Assembly (NCBI GenBank): GCA_005223185.1
Contig: NJBN01000001.1
Span: forward strand, 62,001 to 126,000
DNA: 64,000 nt
Origin: a candidate division LCP-89 bacterium B3_LCP
Lineage (GTDB): Bacteria; Electryoneota; B3-LCP
Direction of reading: 5' to 3'
Numbering within the stretch: position 1 is the first letter of the stretch; each line of letters begins with the position of its first letter. Shown piece after piece: positions 60,801 to 64,000 of this stretch. The position numbers were made by a program, and so were the translations under genes. The notes beneath the pieces are model-generated. The model was given only the letters and a program-made list of their open reading frames with translations. It ran no database searches and was not told where the DNA came from.

Positions 60801-62645
60801 ATGGACCCGTTACGGCAACAAAATAATGTTCAACCCCATTTCGCGGGGGATCCTGAGATTGAGATCGAGCAGTTCGGGGAGGATTACTGGGCAGCGCGAA
60901 TTGTATTCCTCGACTTTGATTCTTCAGATCTGAATAAAGCGAGCCGCATCAGAGAAGCGAAGCGGATGATCTCGATGCAGTACGGGATTGCTGTAGAACT
61001 TTTAGAATTTAAGGAAGTCTTAGAAAAAGTCCCGGTTCCAGAAGGTGTTTATGCGCGAATCCTGATCGGTAAAATAGAGATAGGGCAGGGTCCGCCGGTC
61101 GTACGTTTGCGTCCGACACAAACGTCTCGCGGAGAACTGCTCCATGAAATGATAGCAGAGGTCGATTTTTACTATTTAGACGAATTTGAAGAACAGATTA
61201 CCGCAGATAGAATTGAGCTGGAATTGAACCGGGCGGGAGTAGATATCACCCTCTGTAATTTTGACGTTATAAATGAGGCGCTCAATACTGTAATTGAGAA
61301 TAGGAATTATGTAAAAAAGTTAGTAGTAGCCAGAGGGGAACTACCATCAATTGGCAGGGATGCTGAGATTGAATACACGTTTTATATAGATCCTTCTGGG
61401 TCAGATAGCATTTCTGACTATACCACAGGAAGGAAGGTAAAATCACAGGATATAATCTGTCAGAAAATACCCGCCCGCGATGGTCGGCGAAGAGGATGTA
61501 CAGTTAGAGGCGATCCAATTCTACCGATACAGGGATTGGACTTTGAATTGGCTACTGGAGAAGGTGCCAAGCTTTCGCTTGATGGGAACACCGTCACAGC
61601 CTTGCGAGAGGGGATAACCATAATTCTCCGCAAGAACCGCCGAATTTACACTCTGGCTGGTGAAAAGACGGTTACTGAAAAGCTTCAAGTATCGGTAAAA
61701 CCATTAGTAGAGTTTGATGCGAACGACATACTCAATATCGCTCTGGAGGAGTCCGTTGGAATTATAGGGGATCTTAAGGAAGGGAGTTCTATTAAGAGTG
61801 ATGGGGAGGTGTTTTTAGGTGGTGATCTGGAGCGGGGGACTAAAGTTTCTGCTGGTGATGACGTTTTCATAAGTGGTCAAATACTTGGTGGGGAAATTCA
61901 GACGAATGGTTCCATGTACAGTGAGGGGGACGCCGCCAATGTATCCATCTCAGCCACAAAGGATATCCACGTTAAAGGAAAGTTGAAGAACGCGAACGTA
62001 TCGGCAGACAGGATAAGGGTCAAGAAACTTGAAGGTTCAAATATTGAAGCTGGGCGAAAGCTAATAGTTGATGAAGTAGGCGACGATGCGATAGGGCGGA
62101 GGACTGCCGTCAAATTGGGCAGACAGGATTATTATCAACATAAATTGGGGGAAAACAGAGACGCTTTAGTTGATTTTAGGGAAAGCCTGGAACGGATTAA
62201 GAGTCTATTTGGGGTGGACCTGTTGGAGCAGCTTAATGGATCTAATCAACAACAATTGTTGGTGCGATACATCAAAAGATTGCGGCAATATGGTCAGAAC
62301 GAGCTGGAAGGAGAAACAATCGATTCTTTAAAGAGGCTTCTAGAGACAGTTCACCCCTTGCAGGAAGTAATTGAGGAAAAGAAGGATGAGATTTCAGTTC
62401 TGGAGAAAAAAGCTTCTGATGACAGAGAACACAGGCCGGTAATAGTGGTCAGGGAAAAGATAAGGGATGAGATTGATGTAACTATTGGAGACCGTACGGA
62501 GACCGTGGTCCCCGCTGAGTCGGGCACTGCCATAACAACTTCAGAAGATGGCGGGGTCAGGAAATACGAACTGAAAGCGCCATCAGGGAGAAAAGCCAAG
62601 AGGTTTTTTACATCGAAAGCCAGCCAAAAGAAGAAACATAACTGA
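60801..62645 (+). CDS. FapA/DUF342 family protein, copy 2
   Basis: 614 residues, same domain order as the preceding protein and clearly a paralogue: ARDGRRRGCTVRGDPILPIQ, solenoid about 325-445 (GDLKEGSSIKSDGEVFLGGD, LERGTKVSAGDDVFISGQIL, AKDIHVKGKLKNANVSADRI), C-terminal coiled coil about 450-560, basic tail (KAKRFFTSKASQKKKHN). 29 nt after copy 1. The pair may form hetero-polymers. They may be output elements of the kinase and regulator upstream; this rests only on gene order. Confidence 0.82.
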   Translation: MDPLRQQNNVQPHFAGDPEIEIEQFGEDYWAARIVFLDFDSSDLNKASRIREAKRMISMQYGIAVELLEFKEVLEKVPVPEGVYARILIGKIEIGQGPPVVRLRPTQTSRGELLHEMIAEVDFYYLDEFEEQITADRIELELNRAGVDITLCNFDVINEALNTVIENRNYVKKLVVARGELPSIGRDAEIEYTFYIDPSGSDSISDYTTGRKVKSQDIICQKIPARDGRRRGCTVRGDPILPIQGLDFELATGEGAKLSLDGNTVTALREGITIILRKNRRIYTLAGEKTVTEKLQVSVKPLVEFDANDILNIALEESVGIIGDLKEGSSIKSDGEVFLGGDLERGTKVSAGDDVFISGQILGGEIQTNGSMYSEGDAANVSISATKDIHVKGKLKNANVSADRIRVKKLEGSNIEAGRKLIVDEVGDDAIGRRTAVKLGRQDYYQHKLGENRDALVDFRESLERIKSLFGVDLLEQLNGSNQQQLLVRYIKRLRQYGQNELEGETIDSLKRLLETVHPLQEVIEEKKDEISVLEKKASDDREHRPVIVVREKIRDEIDVTIGDRTETVVPAESGTAITTSEDGGVRKYELKAPSGRKAKRFFTSKASQKKKHN

Positions 62646-62930
62646 CGCTGTATTTGATAAATACCAACAAATTTCGGATCATCTCGTAACAGATATTGAG
62701 ACCTGTTTTTTTTAAGGCAACTTTCCTTTTACTGAACAATTGATTTTGGTGGACTGCATCCCGCTTGGGCGGGACTTAGTCCACCCTACAGAGAATAAAC
62801 AATAGATGCGGGTTATCCAGTCAAATGGGGGGGTGAGGGCGCTTTCGTGATCCCCGGGGCGGGGTCCTCCACCTCCGCCGTCTAAGCGTTTCCCCCCCCG
62901 TCCAATAATAGATTTTGAGAATTTCCATTA
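62646..62930. other. Intergenic region with GTGGACT inverted repeat
   Basis: GGTGGACT at 62748-62755 and AGTCCACC at 62778-62785 pair around an inner CCCGC/GCGGG stem; CCACCCTACA follows as it does at 32127. The remainder is G- and C-tract rich (AATGGGGGGGTG, TCCCCCCCCG). No gene seen. Confidence 0.5.
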
Positions 62931-62954
62931 AAAAACCCGCCGCAGCGGGTTTTA
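62931..62954 (-). terminator. Terminator for the minus-strand gene at 62980
   Basis: AAAACCCGC-CGCA-GCGGGTTTT; on the minus strand the stem is followed by TTTTTTAAT. Confidence 0.75.
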
Positions 62955-62979
62955 AGACGCATAACTTCCCCAAACACAT

Positions 62980-63183
62980 CTACACAACCAATCCGAAGCG
63001 TCCTCCTTTATAGCAGACAACCAGTTGATCACCGATAGTTCGGCTGATGCGGAATCCAAGCTTGCGCAAGCGGTTCAGATCTACTTCATTCCTCTTCATG
63101 AGGGTAGCAATTCCATCCAGATTCGATTCGTGGAAGGGAATCCGGTTCTTTAACAGAAGTTGAATTGGTTCGCTTGTGAGCAT
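62980..63183 (-). CDS. Small conserved-looking hypothetical protein
   Basis: 67 residues with GAGG 6-7 nt before the ATG. Basic protein with a helical N-terminus (SEPIQLLLKNRIPF), a Leu/Arg-rich middle (NEVDLNRLRKLGFRISRTIG) and a beta C-terminus (DQLVVCYKGGRFGLVV). No known family recognised; size and charge resemble small nucleic acid-binding proteins, without proof. A good terminator follows, so it is a real transcription unit end. It lies 79 nt downstream of the next listed gene. Confidence 0.6.
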   Translation of the reverse strand: MLTSEPIQLLLKNRIPFHESNLDGIATLMKRNEVDLNRLRKLGFRISRTIGDQLVVCYKGGRFGLVV

Positions 63184-63262
63184 TTTAACCTCGTCTAATT
63201 TGGTTGTCCTATCTATTAGACGACCACCGAACCAGAAGGTTGCTCATTAGTTGATAAAAAAA

Positions 63263-64000
63263 TCAGATCGGCTTGCCGCTGCGGTGACCTTTAACGAACT
63301 GAGCCCATTGGATTGCCATTTCGACCTGAGGTGGTTTTCCACTGACTGTGAGGGTGACAGACCCTTGTGTATCTTCCCAGCCACCTGCTGCTACCATTGT
63401 CGCTCTCGCACCGGTTAACAGTTTAAAAGCCTGCAATTCAGTGATTATAGTAGCTCCCATAACTGGCATCAGTCCGGCTTTCTCACCGGTGGAAATGCCG
63501 ATTCTGTCAAGTCCCATGGTATATGTTGCTTCTGGAACGGAGGGGATTAGTTTTTCCAAGCCTATGGGCATTAGCAGAGTGGAACCACGGGCTCTTATAA
63601 TGCCCAGTGATTTCCCCATAGTTCCTCCGGAACGGGAAGCAAGAAGTACTCCCACGAGGCCATCCGAATCAACTGCGTTACCGCCCTTGATCAACACATC
63701 TTCGCGACCGAATTCCTCGATTATTTCATAGGGATCTGCCTTAATCCTCTCCCCGCGCTGTAGGATGACCGCTTCTAACCTGTCATCTTCGGCTGTTACG
63801 TCCAATTCACCTCTGCGAATAATCCCCGCAGAAAACTTCACCGGATCGACTTCTTCACCCAACAGGCGGGACGCTACAAATGAATTGGTAGTTCCTAAAC
63901 TAATAACTATAGTTCCCTCTTCGAGAGCTCTGCGCACGGCAGGATGCGTTGCCACAGCTTCCGCAATGAGCATTTTAGACTGGTTAGGTGTCAGAGTCAG
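63263..64000 (-). CDS. Conserved hypothetical protein, N-terminus beyond window
   Basis: At least 245 residues. An ATG at 63973 opens the listed frame, but the codons upstream are open to the window edge and read as natural protein (TLTPNQSK before MLIAEAVA), so the start probably lies beyond 64000. Notable stretches: TIVISLGTTNSFVASRLLGE, VLIKGGNAVDSDGLVGVLLA, RSGGTMGKSLGI and GLMPVMGATIITELQAFKLL. Gly-rich loops suggest a nucleotide- or substrate-binding alpha/beta protein. Similar unannotated proteins occur in archaea and Chloroflexota from memory; no function is assigned. Confidence 0.7.
   Translation of the reverse strand: MTLTPNQSKMLIAEAVATHPAVRRALEEGTIVISLGTTNSFVASRLLGEEVDPVKFSAGIIRRGELDVTAEDDRLEAVILQRGERIKADPYEIIEEFGREDVLIKGGNAVDSDGLVGVLLASRSGGTMGKSLGIIRARGSTLLMPIGLEKLIPSVPEATYTMGLDRIGISTGEKAGLMPVMGATIITELQAFKLLTGARATMVAAGGWEDTQGSVTLTVSGKPPQVEMAIQWAQFVKGHRSGKPI

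Noticed and set aside
1-64000. tRNA, rRNA, insertion sequence or prophage
   Set aside because: No tRNA cloverleaf, rRNA segment, transposase, integrase or phage structural gene was recognised on either strand by reading; a tRNAscan or profile search would be decisive.

Overview
The window looks like a chromosomal segment of an uncultivated bacterium of the FCB superphylum (the Bacteroidota/Chlorobi/Fibrobacterota neighbourhood, for example a KSB1-, Zixibacteria- or Cloacimonadota-like lineage). The main reason is seven large secreted proteins that end in a type IX secretion (T9SS) style sorting tail built around an NPFNP motif. The lineage below superphylum is inference; no rRNA is present. 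A microaerophilic or facultatively anaerobic life is suggested by superoxide reductase, rubrerythrins, a cytochrome bd oxidase and a 2-oxoacid dehydrogenase operon.

Layout. 1-2850: 3' part missing purM, an acyl-CoA ligase and a small unknown gene, all on the minus strand. 3036-6060: a sensor kinase with N-terminal receiver, an NtrC-type sigma-54 activator, then a textbook -24/-12 promoter in front of a stand-alone receiver. 6126-10228: an arsenic operon (arsR, arsP-like permease, two thioredoxin-like proteins, ccdA, acr3) with two matching palindromic operators. 10431-15320 (minus): a T9SS beta-helix protein and a hybrid histidine kinase. 15608-23563: an oxidative stress and iron island (Fur/PerR regulator, peroxiredoxin, ferritin-like protein, superoxide reductase, cydAB, Cu/Zn-type permease with fused HMA domain, hemerythrin-PAS protein, rubrerythrin-like protein, ferritin). 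23640-31672: aspartase-like lyase, pdhA-pdhB-pdhC-lpd-lipoate ligase, ZIP transporter, small winged-helix protein.

31680-32140 is a non-coding train of nine different hairpins at a pitch of about 33 nt, most with a TNNA tetraloop. It abuts a two-gene minus-strand cassette (winged-helix protein plus P-loop ATPase, 32182-34372), which is the best candidate for a poorly described accessory or defence-type system. 34878-39508: rubrerythrin and two T9SS proteins. 39638-41593: an unknown gene and a second hairpin train. 40637-44564 (minus): ECF sigma factor, zinc-finger/HEAT anti-sigma factor, and two beta-strand-repeat envelope proteins. 44669-53564: four T9SS cargo genes in two tandem pairs, each pair sharing an almost identical 3' segment, with a family 2 glycosyltransferase and the 5' stub of another one. 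53894-62645: a 1438-residue hybrid kinase, a response regulator with a C-terminal Cys motif, and two tandem FapA/DUF342 proteins. 62980-64000 (minus): two conserved unknown genes, the last running off the window.

How the parts fit. The left half couples signal transduction to metal and oxygen stress defence; the middle is core carbon metabolism; the right half is dominated by surface or secreted proteins that evolve by tail exchange, and by signalling proteins. Short palindromic repeats sit mostly at the ends of transcription units and at accessory-gene borders. No tRNA, rRNA, insertion sequence transposase or CRISPR array was found.
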